Positions 11,217 to 22,288 of a stretch of DNA of 64,000 bases are shown here, piece after piece; position 1 is the first letter of the stretch, and every line of letters starts with the position of its first letter. The DNA is taken from NCBI GenBank assembly GCA_040360365.1, contig CP136412.1. One strand, written 5' to 3'. The notes under the pieces were generated by a model. The model saw only the letters and a program-made list of their open reading frames with translations, was not told the origin of the DNA and searched no databases. The stretch is from Arcanobacterium_A hippocoleae_A (lineage in GTDB: Bacteria; Actinomycetota; Actinomycetes; Actinomycetales; Actinomycetaceae). The position numbers and the translations under genes were made by a program.

Positions 11217-13146
11217 GCCTGGGCACCTTTCGCTTCACGTTTCTTTCGCGCCGCTTCACGTGCGCGGTCAATTGCTGAAAGATGAACTTTCCGCACCCGC
11301 ACCACTTCGGGAGTAACTTCAATGCATTCGTCTTCAGCCGCAAACTCAATCGATTCTTCAAGTGTGAGTGTGCGTGCTGCCTGCAGACTTTCAAACACAT
11401 CCGCTGTCGAAGAACGCATATTCGTCATTTCTTTCGCTTTGACGATGTTCACATCCATATCCTCGTTGCGCGGGTTTTCACCGACAACCTGCCCCTCATA
11501 GGTTTCTTCACCCGGCTTAACAAAAACGTTCCGCGGTCTTCAAGGCGCTGCAAAGAGAAAGAAGTAATCTGCCCGGAACGATCCGAAACAAGCGACCCGG
11601 TAGTTCGCGATTCAATCGCCCCCGCCCAAGGCTGATATCCCTCAGAAATAGAAGCGGCAATCCCTGTACCGCGGGTTTGGGTCAAGAATTGTGTCCGGAA
11701 ACCAATCATTCCGCGCGACGGCACCACAAACTCCATCCGCACCCAACCGGTACCATGATTTGTCATTGTTGCCATTTGCCCTTTGCGCGCCGCCATCAGC
11801 TGTGTGACTGCACCCAAATATTCTTCCGGCACGTCAATTGTGGCACGTTCCCACGGCTCATGAATTTCGCCGTCGATTACCCGTTTCACTACTTGCGGTT
11901 TGCCGACTGTTAATTCAAATCCTTCGCGGCGCATGGTCTCCACAAGAATTGCGAGCGCCAGTTCTCCGCGGTCTTGCACTTCCCACGCATCCGGGCGTTC
12001 AGTTGGAAGCACCCGAATCGAAACATTGCCGACGAGTTCCTGGGTTAAACGGTCACGCACTTGCCGCGCTGTAAGCTTATGCCCTTTCACTTTTCCGGCA
12101 AGCGGCGAAGTGTTAATTCCGATTGTCATCGAAATTGCCGGGTCATCAATTTTAATCCGCGGGCGCGGGCGCGGATCTGCAAGATCTACGAGCGTCTGCC
12201 CGATTGTAATATTAGGGATACCGGCAATTGCCACGATTTCACCTGCACCTGCTGATTTTGCCGGCTTCCGTTCCAGCCCTTCGGTGCGCAGCAGCTCGGT
12301 TACATGTACCCGTTCAAGATTGCTTTCCGGACCGTCCATTAGCCCAACCCAAGTATTTGCTGTAAGCGTGCCGGAGTAAATTCGGCAAAGCGCGAGCCGC
12401 CCTAAAAACGGGGAAGCATCAAGGTTCGTCACTTGCGCTACCAGCGGAGCAGCTTCTTCATATTCCGGAGCTGGAATGTATTCAAGAATTGCCCGGAAAA
12501 GCGGTTCAAGATTCTGATTCTCAGGCAGTCCGCCGTCGGCTGGCTGTTTGGTATCAGCATATCCTGCCTTTGCGGCTGCAAAAATTGTTGGGATTTCAAG
12601 AATCCGGTCTAAATCAAGCCCGGCAGTATCTTCAATATCAGCGGCAAGCGAAAGCAGCAAATCTTGGGTTTCGCTGATGATTTCCGAAATTCGGGCATCT
12701 TGGCGATCCACCTTATTGATTACCGGAATCACCGGCAGATTTGCTTCCAAGGCTTTGCGCAGCACGAAACGGGTTTGCGGCAGCGGCCCTTCAGAAGCAT
12801 CCACAAGCAGCACAACACCGTCAACCATTGAAAGCCCGCGTTCGACTTCGCCGGAAAAATCAGCGTGCCCGGGAGTATCAATCACATTAATTGTGATCCC
12901 ATTTGGTGCGCCGAATTCTGCAGCCGACGGCCCGGTGTATGTGATTGCAGTGTTTTTTGCGAGAATCGTAATGCCTTTTTCCCGTTCCAGGTCACCCGAA
13001 TCCATAATCCGCTCACCAGTTTTTTCGACGGTAGTATGCGAATCAAAAGCACCGCCCTGCCAGAGCATTGCATCCACCAGGGTAGTTTTTCCATGATCGA
13101 CGTGAGCCACAATTGCCACATTCCGCAAATCCGTGCGCTGAGCCAT
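11213..13146 (-). CDS. typA: Translational GTPase TypA/BipA, frameshifted
   Basis: Ribosome-binding GTPase of the EF-G family involved in stress adaptation and ribosome assembly. G-domain motifs are all present: AHVDHGKTTLVDAML (G1), GITI (G2), DTPGHADFSGE (G3), NKVDRQDA (G4). They are followed by the EF-Tu-like domain II, the EF-G domain V-like part and the BipA-specific C-terminal domain. Total about 644 residues, normal for the family. The frame breaks at A5 11522-11526; a sixth base restores RGTFFVKPGEETYEGQ, and the last 80 residues (NEDMDVNIVKAKEMTNMR) follow. AAGGA precedes the ATG. It is followed by a membrane protein gene overlapping by 4 nt. Confidence 0.93.
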
Positions 13147-13513
13147 ATAAGTCCTTTTGTCTGCTTTAATGATTAGTCATTTCGATTGTCTGCCGAGTTG
13201 GTCTGTTTTATATCTGCTCATCAAATCGTTTCGGCAAGGCAGTTTTCCGCGTCTAAGTTTACGCACGCATTGGGATGAAAGACATGTCAGCAGCACTTAT
13301 GCGCTAAGTATCACCAAAACAGCCGCAGCGCCGCTGTACTTCGGCGCACTGTAAGCTATCTTTCCAAGCGCCACAGCGGCGGCAAACACGAGAAACCGCT
13401 ATCGATAGCTGACAATATGCAGGGAAACCAGCCGAAATATCCGCTGCGCAGCAGCTGCGGGCATTTGATCCGCAATCCAGCTCAAATGCCCGCAAAAATA
13501 TTTACCCCTATTT
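13147..13513. other. Intergenic region with a 12-bp hairpin
   Basis: 367 bp between typA and the transporter operon. It holds a perfect 12-bp stem, 13457-13468 with 13482-13493 (GCGGGCATTTGA and complement), with a 13-nt loop. It lies just past the last gene of the transporter operon and may end that transcript, although no clear T tract follows in the required direction. Nothing else is recognised. Confidence 0.5.
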
Positions 13514-15249
13514 TCATGTATCAAGCATCTGGTTTGCATATCCTTCACGAGCCGAAAGCAGCTGCCCGCCGGGCACAGCTTCAATCAGTTCCCGTGTGTA
13601 GTCAGTTTTTGGATTGGCAAACATTTCATCAGCCGATCCATATTCCACCAGATTTCCATGCTGCATTACCGCAATGTCGTCAGCATTTTCGCGCACCACA
13701 GCCAAATCGTGAGTAATAAACAAATAACTCAGCGAAAGGCGTGCCTGCAAATCATTGAGCAAATGCAGAATCTGGTCTTGCACCAGCACATCTAACGCCG
13801 ATACGGCCTCATCAAGTACCACTACTTCCGGGCGTAATGCGAGCGCCCGCGCGATTGCCACACGCTGCCGCTGCCCTCCGGAAAGTTCGTTTGGGTATCG
13901 GCGCATTGCGCTGCGCGGCAGCGCCACCAAATCAAGCAGTTCCGCCACGCGGTCTTCGCGTTCTTTCTTTGTTCCCGCCTTGTGTGTACGCAGCGGTTCT
14001 TCAATACAGCGGAACACCGAATACATCGGATCAAGCGAACCGTATGGATTTTGAAACACCACCTGCATTTTCCGGCGCATTGCAAACTTTTCCTGCTTCG
14101 AGAGCGTATCTAAATCGGTTCCCTCAAAGTAGATTTTTCCTGAAGTGGGCTGAAGCAGCCCGAGAATCATATTTGCGACGGTAGATTTACCTGAACCGGA
14201 TTCGCCCACCACCGCCAGTGTAGTGCCTTTGCGCAAACCGAAAGACACATCATTTACTGCAGTGAGTTTTCCGGCTGCGCCTTTCGCCCCGCGAATATCG
14301 AAAATCTTCGTTAAGTTCGCAATTCGGATTACGTCTTCTGTGGCGGTGGCGCCTTTATTTGCGCCCATCAGTTCTTCTTCCGAATTATGCCCGGCTGCGT
14401 GTGCAGACTGGATCCGGTGCGAAGCAAGCGACGGCGCAGCTTTCACTAACCGCTGCGTGTATGGGTGCTGCGGGTTTTGTAAAATATCGCGCGATGGTCC
14501 TGATTCCACAATCCGCCCGCGGTGCATCACGATTAGATGTGCGGCGCGTTCTGCTGCAAGCCCGAGATCGTGCGTAATAAAAGCACTGCCGTGCCGGTAG
14601 AGCGAGTCAATTCTGCAAGGTTATCGAGGATTCGCCGCTGCACTGTGACGTCAAGCGCTGAAGTCGGCTCATCAGCAATCAGCAGTTTGGGTTTGGAAAC
14701 AAGTCCCATTGCGATTAACGCCCGCTGGCGCATTCCGCCCGAAAATTCGTGCGGATACTGCTTCGAACGGCGTTTCGCATCCGGCAGTCCGGCTGCTTCG
14801 AGTGCGGCAATTGCCCGCGCAGCAATCTGTTCTTTCGGCACGGCGCCGGTAGCATGCAGCCCCTCTTCCACCTGCGTGCCGATCCGCCACACCGGATTGA
14901 GGTTCGACATTGGATCTTGCGGCACCATCCCGATTTTCCGGCCGCGAATTCGGCTCATCTCTTTCTCCGGCAGATTCGTAATATCTGCGCCGTCGAATTC
15001 GATCCGCCCCGCTGTCACCTTGCCAGTGCCGGGAAGCAAGCCAATAATTGCAGCTGCCGTTGTCGATTTTCCGGAACCAGATTCACCGACGATTGCCACT
15101 GATTGCCCCGGATAAATCGTCAGCGATGCTCCGCGCACTGCCGGCACCATCCCGGTGGTTGACTGGAAAGCTACTTCCAGATCGGTAACCCGCAGCAGCG
15201 GCTGGCCTTGACCGCCCGTAGTTGGAACGAAATTATCGTTAACCGTCAT
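13514..15249 (-). CDS. Peptide ABC transporter, fused double ATPase (DppD-DppF type), frameshifted
   Basis: One protein of about 578 residues carries both nucleotide-binding domains of an oligopeptide/dipeptide importer. The first half has Walker A GESGSGKST, signature FSGGMRQR and Walker B LLIADEPTSALD; the second has GESGSGKST, LSGGQRQR and VVVLDEAVSALD. A linker of about 60 residues joins them. The frame breaks at A4 14579-14582; one more base gives the expected LFITHDLGL switch region and runs on into MHRGRIVESGP. The start overlaps the dppC stop (ATGA). It energises the two permeases encoded upstream in the same operon. A peptide substrate is inferred from the family. Confidence 0.92.
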
Positions 15250-16190
15250 TTCTTCCTCGCCTTCGGATCAAGTGCGTCACGCACCACGTCGCCCATCATA
15301 ATAAAACTGAGCACGGTAAGCGCCAGCGCAATCGACGGATAGAACAAAATCATCGGATTCGTGCGCAGTGACGTTCGCGCTGCGCTAATATCCGCACCCC
15401 ACGAAACCACATTAGTCGGCAAGCCCAGCCCAAGGAACGAAAGTGTTGCTTCGGTAACGATAAAAGTTCCAAGAGCGACGGTAGCGTACACAATCACCGG
15501 AGCTGCCGCATTCGGCAAAATATGCGAGGTGAGAATCTTCCATTCCGGCACGCCAAGTGCCCGTGCCGCTGTCACAAATTCTTCGTTCTTCGTTCCCATT
15601 ACTGCGCCGCGGGTAATTCGCGCAATCTGCGGCCAGCCGAAAATACCGAGTACGAGCACCACCATCCACACGGTACGGTCTTCTTTGAAGAGCTGCATAA
15701 TCACGATTGCACCGAGGACAAACGGGATTGCGAAGAAAATATCGGTTAAGCGCGAGAGCAGTGTATCCGCCCATTTTCCAATGTATCCAGCAAGTGCGCC
15801 GAAAATCACGCCGACGATAGTGACGAGCACCGTCGCCATTACCCCGACAACTACGGAAGTGCGGGCACCGTAAATTAAGCGTGCATAAATATCGCAGCCT
15901 TGCCGATTAAAACCGAATGGATGCCCGGCAGATGGGCCGTGCGAAGAATTTGCAAGTTCGCAAAACCGCGGATCGGTGGAGGTAAAGAGCTGCGGAACTG
16001 CTGCCATCACTAACACGATTGCGATAATTGCAGCCGAGACCCAAAAAAGCGGGCGTTTGCGTAAGTATTTCCAGGCTTCTCCCCACATCGAGGAGGGGGC
16101 GGATTCATCAGCTACTGCATCTACCGCACCAAGCCCGGTTTCGTCTATTTCATCTACAAAATGTGTTTGATCTTCATAAATCTCAGACAT
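15246..16190 (-). CDS. dppC: Peptide ABC transporter permease (DppC type)
   Basis: Integral membrane permease, 314 residues. A cytoplasmic N-terminal tail of about 45 residues precedes a first transmembrane helix (PLFWVSAAIIAIVLVMAAVP), then a core of five further helices. The EAA coupling loop reads AARALGVPEWKILTSHILPN. The start chosen is ATG 16190, preceded by AAGGA and overlapping the dppB stop by a few nt; the longer frame up to 16229 lies inside dppB. It works with DppB as the membrane pore of the peptide importer. Confidence 0.93.
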   Translation of the reverse strand: MSEIYEDQTHFVDEIDETGLGAVDAVADESAPSSMWGEAWKYLRKRPLFWVSAAIIAIVLVMAAVPQLFTSTDPRFCELANSSHGPSAGHPFGFNRQGCDIYARLIYGARTSVVVGVMATVLVTIVGVIFGALAGYIGKWADTLLSRLTDIFFAIPFVLGAIVIMQLFKEDRTVWMVVLVLGIFGWPQIARITRGAVMGTKNEEFVTAARALGVPEWKILTSHILPNAAAPVIVYATVALGTFIVTEATLSFLGLGLPTNVVSWGADISAARTSLRTNPMILFYPSIALALTVLSFIMMGDVVRDALDPKARKK

Positions 16191-17109
16191 AGCGAATCCT
16201 TGGATCGAGAGCGGCATAGAGCAAATCAACCAGCAGGTTCATCACGATATAGACGAGAACCAGTACCGTCGTAAAGGAAACTACTGTGGTTGCTTCACCT
16301 TTAATAATGGCTTGATAGAGCGTACCGCCGACGCCGTTGATTGCGAAAATACCTTCGGTCACGATTGCTCCGCCCATCAGCGCACCAAGATCTGCACCGA
16401 GGAATGTAACGACGGGAATCAGCGAATTCCGCAGTACGTGGCGCGTGAGGACTTTCCGTGAGCCAAGACCTTTTGCCCGTGCTGTGCGCACATAGTCTGC
16501 CGTCAAATTTTCGGCTACTGATTGCCGCGTAAGCCGCAGTACGTAGGCGAACGAAGCCGAACCGAGCACAATTGCCGGCATTAACAGCGATTCGACGGAA
16601 ACATTTCCGCCCACTGTTACCGGGAAAATACCGAGTTTCACGCCGAAAATATACTGCCACAGGAAGCCGATTACGAATGTCGGCACTGAGATTACGGTGA
16701 GGGAAATTACGAGAACAAAAGAATCAAAAATCCCGCCGCGGCGCAAGCCGGCAATAAACCCGAAAGTTACCCCAAGCACTGCTTCAAAAACGAGTGCCAT
16801 ACAAGCAAGCTGAATCGTGACCGGGAATGCTCCAAGGAGCACATCAAGTACCGGCCGGTTTGAGAAGGTCGTGCCGAAATCCAGTGTGAGTACGCCTTTG
16901 AGATAGAGCAGGTACTGCACGATTACCGGTTTATCGAGATTAAATTCGGCGCGAATTTTTTCCGCTACTGCCGGATTTAAGCCGCGGTCGCCGCCGAGTG
17001 CCTGCACCGGATCGCCTGGCATCAAAAATACCATCACATAAATCAAAAGCGTAGCTCCAAGAAATACCGGAATGGCTTGCAGCAGACGCCGGAGAATATA
17101 CTTTGTCAT
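16183..17109 (-). CDS. dppB: Peptide ABC transporter permease (DppB type)
   Basis: Integral membrane permease of 308 residues. It opens with MTKYILRRLLQAIPVFLGAT, the usual first helix of DppB/OppB. MPGDPVQALGGDRGLNP is the conserved extracellular start, and the EAA loop is TARAKGLGSRKVLTRHVLRN. ATG 17109 is chosen from family length; the ribosome binding site is weak (GAAAGTAG). Second gene of the operon, after the lipoprotein gene. Confidence 0.93.
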   Translation of the reverse strand: MTKYILRRLLQAIPVFLGATLLIYVMVFLMPGDPVQALGGDRGLNPAVAEKIRAEFNLDKPVIVQYLLYLKGVLTLDFGTTFSNRPVLDVLLGAFPVTIQLACMALVFEAVLGVTFGFIAGLRRGGIFDSFVLVISLTVISVPTFVIGFLWQYIFGVKLGIFPVTVGGNVSVESLLMPAIVLGSASFAYVLRLTRQSVAENLTADYVRTARAKGLGSRKVLTRHVLRNSLIPVVTFLGADLGALMGGAIVTEGIFAINGVGGTLYQAIIKGEATTVVSFTTVLVLVYIVMNLLVDLLYAALDPRIRYV

Positions 17110-17183
17110 TTTTCTACTTTCAAGTATGCGGAGGGCAGCTCCGAAAGCCGCCCTCCACACCTGGTTGCAGAGAATCTTCTGGA

Positions 17184-18802
17184 TTACTTTTCAATCAAGT
17201 AATAGAGCGGCTGGCTGTCCCAGCCGAATTTAACATTCTTCACGGCTTCGCCGTAACCGCCGTTCACATTCGAATACCAGAGCGGAATTGCCGGAAGATC
17301 CTGCAGCAAAATCTCCTGAGCTTTTACGAAGCTCTTGTTTGCTTCTTCCACACTGCTTGCCGCATTGCCGGCAGCAAGGAGCTGATCGAATTCAGGATTA
17401 TCGTATTGGCCGTCGTTTGAAGGCGCGCCCTTTGCATATAGCGGTCCGAGGAAGTTGAACAAACCTGGATAATCTGCCTGCCAGCCGGTACGGAAACCAG
17501 ACATCAGCTTGTGGTTGCTGATATCGTCACGTACAGACTTGAAATCCGGGTACGGGTTTCCGATTGCTTCGATTCCGAGGGTGTTCTTAATTTGGTTGGT
17601 CACTGCATCAACCCATGCCTGGTGACCGCCGTCGGAGTTATAGGCGATGGAGAATTCACCTTCCCACGGAGAAATTGCGTTTGCTTTCTCCCAGTATTCT
17701 TTCGCTTTTGCGGCATCAAACTTCAGCACTTCATTTCCGGTGAGCGAATCGGTATAACCATCGATAACCGGGGAGGTGAAATCGGTAGCCGGAGTGCGGG
17801 TTTCTTGGAAAATTGTCTTGGTGATTTCTTCGCGGTCGATTGCCATTGAAAGCGCGGCACGACGGAGTTTGCCTTCTTCATTCATCCCGAAATGCGGTGC
17901 GTTCACATCGATTGAGAATGACTGGAAGATTGCAGCGGCCTGATTGATTGCACGGTCGCCGAGGTCGGCTTCATAAGATTCAAATGCGGAATCCGGTACT
18001 GCGTCGAGTACGTCCAGGTTACCGGCAAGAAGGTCGGCATATGCAGCATCTTGCGAATTGTAAATTTTAAAATCAATTCCGCCGTTCTTTGCTTCACGGG
18101 GGCCGCTGTATTCCGGATTCTTTACGAGCTTGATTGAAACGTTGTGTTCCCAGCCGTTTTCCGCAACCATATACGGCCCAGAGCTGACTGGCGCTTCACC
18201 GAAAGCCTCGAGATTTTCGAATGCTTTTTCCGGAAGCGGAGCAAATGCCGAGTATCCTAAGCGCAGCGGGAAATCCGCCACGGATTTGGAAAGTTCAACA
18301 GTGAAGGTTTGATCGTCTACCACTTTCAAGCCGGTAAGTTCCGGCACGTCCGCATTTTCTTCGGAGGTGTATCCTTTAACATCTTCAAGGAAGTAGCCTT
18401 GCGCCTGTGCATTCTTCGGGTTCGCCATGTAGTTCCATGAGTCCACAAAGTTCTTTGCAGTGAGCGGGGAGCCATCAGAGAACTTCAAATCTTTTTCAGC
18501 TTAATAGTGAAAAGGCTATTATTTTCGTTCGGCTCAATTGATTCTGCAAGTTCGTTTTCGGTGCTGCCGTCGGCCTTGTAGTAAACCAAGCCGGCGTTAA
18601 TCATGTTCAAAATTCTGCCGCCGCCAACTTCGTTGGTAATGCCGGGAATCAGCGGATGCTGCGGCTCGGTTGCGTTGACGGTGATTACTGCGTTCGCGTC
18701 GCCGCCTTTAGCAGCATCCCCATTGTCAGAATTGCCGCAGGCGCTCAGTGCAAGTGCGCCGGCGAGAGCCAGACCAACAAGTTTCATCGTGCGTGTTTTC
18801 AT
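17184..18802 (-). CDS. Peptide-binding lipoprotein of ABC importer (family 5), frameshifted
   Basis: Extracellular solute-binding protein, about 540 residues. The lipobox LSAC at residues 19-22 of MKTRTMKLVGLALAGALALSAC means it is lipid-anchored at the outer face of the membrane. The middle and C-terminal parts match the SBP family 5 pattern (LKFSDGSPLTAKNFVDSWNY, IDREEITKTIF, PLWYSN). The frame breaks at T5 18492-18496; six bases restore TIKLKKDLKFSDG. AGGAGG lies ahead of the ATG. It is the first gene of the operon lipoprotein-dppB-dppC-dppDF and delivers oligopeptides to the permeases. Confidence 0.93.
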
Positions 18803-18925
18803 TTTTCCTCCTGTGTGTACCGACAGGGAATCTGCACTTAATGCGAGATTCGAGATGCATCAGGACATCTTAGCGAATAAGTATACACACAATCGGATAA
18901 TCCGTTATTGGGAAATGTTCGCAAA

Positions 18926-19132
18926 TTACCGCCGCAAAGCGTTTTCAGCATCCCGCAAACCAGAACCAAAATCTGCATAATTATTCACAAACTGTGAAAG
19001 GTATGCAAAATCCGCTTCGGCCGCAAGCGCCTGCAGCACAGCTTCCGACACGTTATTACCTGCTAAATCGATATGTACACGAAGTATTTTTGACTGCGCT
19101 TTTTCTTTACTTACGATTGCTTTAATATTCAT
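18926..19132 (-). CDS. Possible small hypothetical protein
   Basis: 68 residues (MNIKAIVSKEKAQSKILRVH...), mixed helix-forming, with no hydrophobic segment and no match I know. The ATG overlaps by 11 nt the end of another open frame (stop at 19122) that encodes two hydrophobic stretches and could be a small membrane protein of unclear start. Composition is protein-like but evidence is limited to frame, coding bias and orientation. Confidence 0.35.
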   Translation of the reverse strand: MNIKAIVSKEKAQSKILRVHIDLAGNNVSEAVLQALAAEADFAYLSQFVNNYADFGSGLRDAENALRR

Positions 19133-19395
19133 TTACTCGTTTTAGATTCGCGCGCATTGCAGGCAGCAAAATAGGAGAAATGTAAACTAAACCACAAAAA
19201 ACATTGTTCACATATTGAGATGCAATTCCAGATTTTATTACAAGCGCGAAGATACCGAAAATCCCGCCGCAGCAAAAAACAAAGAAAAACAAGAACTTGC
19301 CGCAAATCAATGGCCCGCAATCTGCGGCCCGCACCCGGAAAGAACCCGCACCGCAGAAATTCAAACAGCCGCGCACCCAAATACTACAAAGCGCT

Positions 19396-20144
19396 CTAAA
19401 TAACCAGCAGCCAGATTCCGCCGGCAACCGCCGCCGCACACGCCGCACAAATCGCAATATTTACAGTATTCCACTGCACTTTCCGTGCAATTATTGACCG
19501 CTCCGTCGGTCCGCGATAAAGATCTTTCGGATTCGTGTGCTTCCGATGCAGCTCACGCATTCCATAAACCAATTCCGGAATCTCAGCGACGGTAACTTGC
19601 AATTCATGCACACCAGCTTTATCCCACAGCGAAGCCCGCTCCCCTGCACATACTTTGCCCGTGCCGGAAAAGCACCAACACTATCGCGGTACAGACGCGG
19701 TTTGCGAAACTTGCCGCCGCCGCTGGATTCACCGGCACTACCCTGAACACCGCCGGAGTTTTCCGGCTTCGAAAAACTAGCCGAATCAGTACACACATCC
19801 GCTTCACTTGCAACAACCAACCCGAAGCGCGTATCCACATTTCGGAAAATCTCCCAATGAATCTCACGCGTTGAAAATACATTCACCAGCCGCAAACCAA
19901 CCGGAGTAACTTCAAAATACGGCACCAAATACCAGTAATACGCCATAACGCTGATTCCCAAAGCAACAAGAACGGGTTCAACAGTGGCATGAGAAGCACG
20001 ATCGAGATAAATCACCACCGCAAAGAATGCCGAAAAAGCAACAAAAACAGCAAACTTCCAGAACTGATTTCGCCCCCGCAAAACATACCGTGGCTCATCA
20101 GGCAGGGAGGATTCTTTCATCGGCGGCAAATATTCGAAACTCAT
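19396..20144 (-). CDS. PH-like membrane protein, frameshifted
   Basis: About 249 residues. After a short cytoplasmic start (MSFEYLPPMKESSLPDEPRY) come two hydrophobic helices (FAVFVAFSAFFAVVIYL and VLVALGISVMAYYWYL), then a soluble stretch beginning YFEVTPVGLRLVNVFSTREIHW that resembles bacterial PH/low-molecular-weight antigen CFP-6 type domains, and a last helix (ICAACAAAVAGGIWLLVI). The frame breaks at C4 19641-19644; one more base restores GERASLWDKAGVHELQ. Function unknown. It is transcribed away from lipB. The start at 20144 lacks a strong ribosome binding site. Confidence 0.7.
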
Positions 20145-20348
20145 AGTTCTATTCTGGCGGTCTTGTTTCATTGAACGCAATCCCAACATTGAAAATACCC
20201 CCGCATGAAGCATAATCCCCATTCCGGAACACGATTCCCGCTCAAAAAAACAATCACGATTCCCTGATTCCAAAGCGAAAACACGAAAAACACTTCCCGT
20301 CTTGAGCTGACTCACAAGACACAAGTCGCAGCCCTAGGGCGAAAGTAC

Positions 20349-20354
20349 TAGGCT
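20349..20354 (+). promoter_or_regulatory. -10-like box of a probable leaderless promoter (lipB)
   Basis: TAGGCT ends 6 nt before the lipB GTG at 20361, so transcription would begin at or next to the start codon. There is no Shine-Dalgarno sequence. The same layout recurs at menB, menC, metG, the DUF4870-like gene and the PLDc_N-like gene. Confidence 0.45.
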
Positions 20355-20360
20355 GAACGT

Positions 20361-21095
20361 GTGCACATTTTGAATCTTCTCAATCACGGTCCGCTCGATT
20401 ATATGCTCGTCGACGCAATCCAACGCCGTCTCAACACCGAAGTCGGTACACTGCAGCACCCAGACACTTTCATCGCATGGGAAGCAAACGACGTATACAC
20501 TGCCGGACGGCGCACAAAACCCGAAGATATCCCGAACCGCGGCATTCCAGTAATTCAAATGGATCGCGGCGGTTCCGTCACCTATCACGGTCCCGGTCAG
20601 CTCGTGTTATATCCAATCGTGAAAGTCCAGGCACCGCACGATACCGTACGGTTTGTACGCAATACCGAAAAAGCAATCATCCGCGCACTTGCAGCATACG
20701 GCATACACGGCGAGCAAGTTGCGGGACGTTCCGGAGTCTGGATTCGTAAACCCAATATCCAAGACGAAAAACTCTGCGCGATTGGAATTAAATTCGCACA
20801 CGAAACCTCAATGCACGGCATAGCTTTTAATGTCACCACAGAACTTACGAAATTCATGGAAGTAGTTCCATGCGGAATCTCAGACGCCGGAGTCACATCC
20901 CTCAAAGCACAAGGCGCGGAAAGCAGTCTCACAAATGCACTGCACCGCCTTGCCCCGCAGCTGAACGCCGCCTATCAAGAATTCATTCTCCCGCAGCGGT
21001 TCAGCACCGAACTCACCGAATTAGACCCAAACACTTATCTTGAACGCGCCCGGAAAGATCTTGCATCACGGCAACTTCCGAAAAAACCGGCGTAG
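20361..21095 (+). CDS. lipB: Octanoyl-[acyl-carrier-protein]:protein N-octanoyltransferase
   Basis: LipB moves octanoate from acyl carrier protein to lipoyl domains, the first step of lipoate assembly on 2-oxoacid dehydrogenases and GcvH. Conserved blocks: RGGSVTYHGPGQLVLYP, KLCAIGIK with the catalytic Lys, and the catalytic Cys in FMEVVPCGI. 244 residues, a normal length. The start is GTG 20361, without a ribosome binding site but 6 nt after a -10-like hexamer. lipA follows after 28 nt on the same strand and acts next in the pathway. Confidence 0.95.
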   Translation: MHILNLLNHGPLDYMLVDAIQRRLNTEVGTLQHPDTFIAWEANDVYTAGRRTKPEDIPNRGIPVIQMDRGGSVTYHGPGQLVLYPIVKVQAPHDTVRFVRNTEKAIIRALAAYGIHGEQVAGRSGVWIRKPNIQDEKLCAIGIKFAHETSMHGIAFNVTTELTKFMEVVPCGISDAGVTSLKAQGAESSLTNALHRLAPQLNAAYQEFILPQRFSTELTELDPNTYLERARKDLASRQLPKKPA

Positions 21096-21123
21096 CATGG
21101 AAACCAAAGAATGAGGAGGAAAA

Positions 21124-22148
21124 GTGAGCCCCGCACCGCGCGTTGACCCAGATGGACGCAAACTCCTGCGCGTTGAAACACGCAATATGGAAACCCCAAT
21201 TGAACAAAAACCAAAGTGGATTAAAACAACAGCTGCCGTCGGAAAAGAATACCGCGATATGCGCTCGCGGGTGCATGGCGCTTCCCTGCACACAGTCTGC
21301 GAAGAAGCAAACTGCCCGAATATTTATGAATGCTGGGAAGACCGCGAAGCCTCATTCTTAATTGGCGGAGATATTTGCACCCGGCGCTGCGATTTCTGCT
21401 TCATTAAAACCGGACGCCCAACCGAATACGATACCGACGAACCGCGGCGGGTAGCAGAAAAAGTCCGCGAAATGGAGCTAAATTACACCACAATTACCGG
21501 AGTTACACGCGACGATCTAGAAGATGGCGCTTCCTGGCTGTATGCCGAAACTTGCCGGCAGATTCACCAGCTTTCCCCAAATACCGGTGTAGAACTTTTA
21601 ATTGACGATATGCGCGGCGGCGCACCGGCTTTGCAGCAAGTTTTTGACGCACGCCCGGAAGTTATCGCACATAATCTCGAAACAGTACCGCGGATTTTCA
21701 AGAAAATCCGTCCGGCTTTCCGTTACGAACGTTCACTTGATTTACTCACATTCGCTTCCGAAAACTCACTGATTACGAAATCGAATCTGATTCTCGGAAT
21801 GGGCGAAACACACGATGAAGTGATTGCAACGATGCAAGATTTACACGACGCAGGATGCGATATTCTCACGATTACCCAATACTTGCGCCCCTCTGCACTG
21901 CACCATCCCATCGACCGCTGGGTAAAACCGCAAGAATTTATAGAACTAACCAAGATTGATATGAAATCGGCTTTGCCGGAATTATGGCAGGTCCGCTGGT
22001 AAGATCTTCGTACCGCTCCGGCACGCTCTGGGCGCGCGCAATGAAAGCGAAAGGATGGGAGATTCCCGCACATTTACGCGCAATCGGAAACGATACGACG
22101 GTACCGCGCCAAGAAGCCGCCTCGGTTTTAGCACGAATCCAAAACTAG
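21124..22148 (+). CDS. lipA: Lipoyl synthase, frameshifted near C-terminus
   Basis: Radical SAM enzyme that inserts two sulfurs into protein-bound octanoyl groups, following LipB. The auxiliary cluster cysteines are in CEEANCPNIYEC, and the SAM cluster cysteines in CTRRCDFC. Restored length is about 341 residues. The frame breaks near 21957-21960; one added base gives an EIGFAGIMAGPLVRSSYRSG-type end and continues to the stop at 22148. This break is not in a long homopolymer. The GTG start is preceded by the strong site GAGGAGGAAAA. Ends at a bidirectional terminator. Confidence 0.95.
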
Positions 22149-22199
22149 GCAGCCCGCCGGATAAAATCCGCACCGCCGGATGAACAACACACCAAACCA

Positions 22200-22237
22200 A
22201 AAGTAACCGCAGCGCCTGCATGCCCTGCGGTTACTTT
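22200..22237. terminator. Bidirectional rho-independent terminator
   Basis: 13-bp stem AAAGTAACCGCAG (22200-22212) with its complement at 22225-22237 and a 12-nt loop, between convergent lipA (+) and the acyl-CoA synthetase (-). The A/T-rich stem ends can serve as T tracts in both directions. Confidence 0.8.
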
Positions 22238-22288
22238 CATTTTCCGAACTGCACGAATCCGCATTAGCTGAAATCCCGAGTCAGCCCG

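Noticed and set aside
19122..19395. Open frame with two hydrophobic stretches after the PH-like protein gene
   Set aside because: No identifiable start codon or ribosome binding site; could be a small membrane protein but cannot be delimited.
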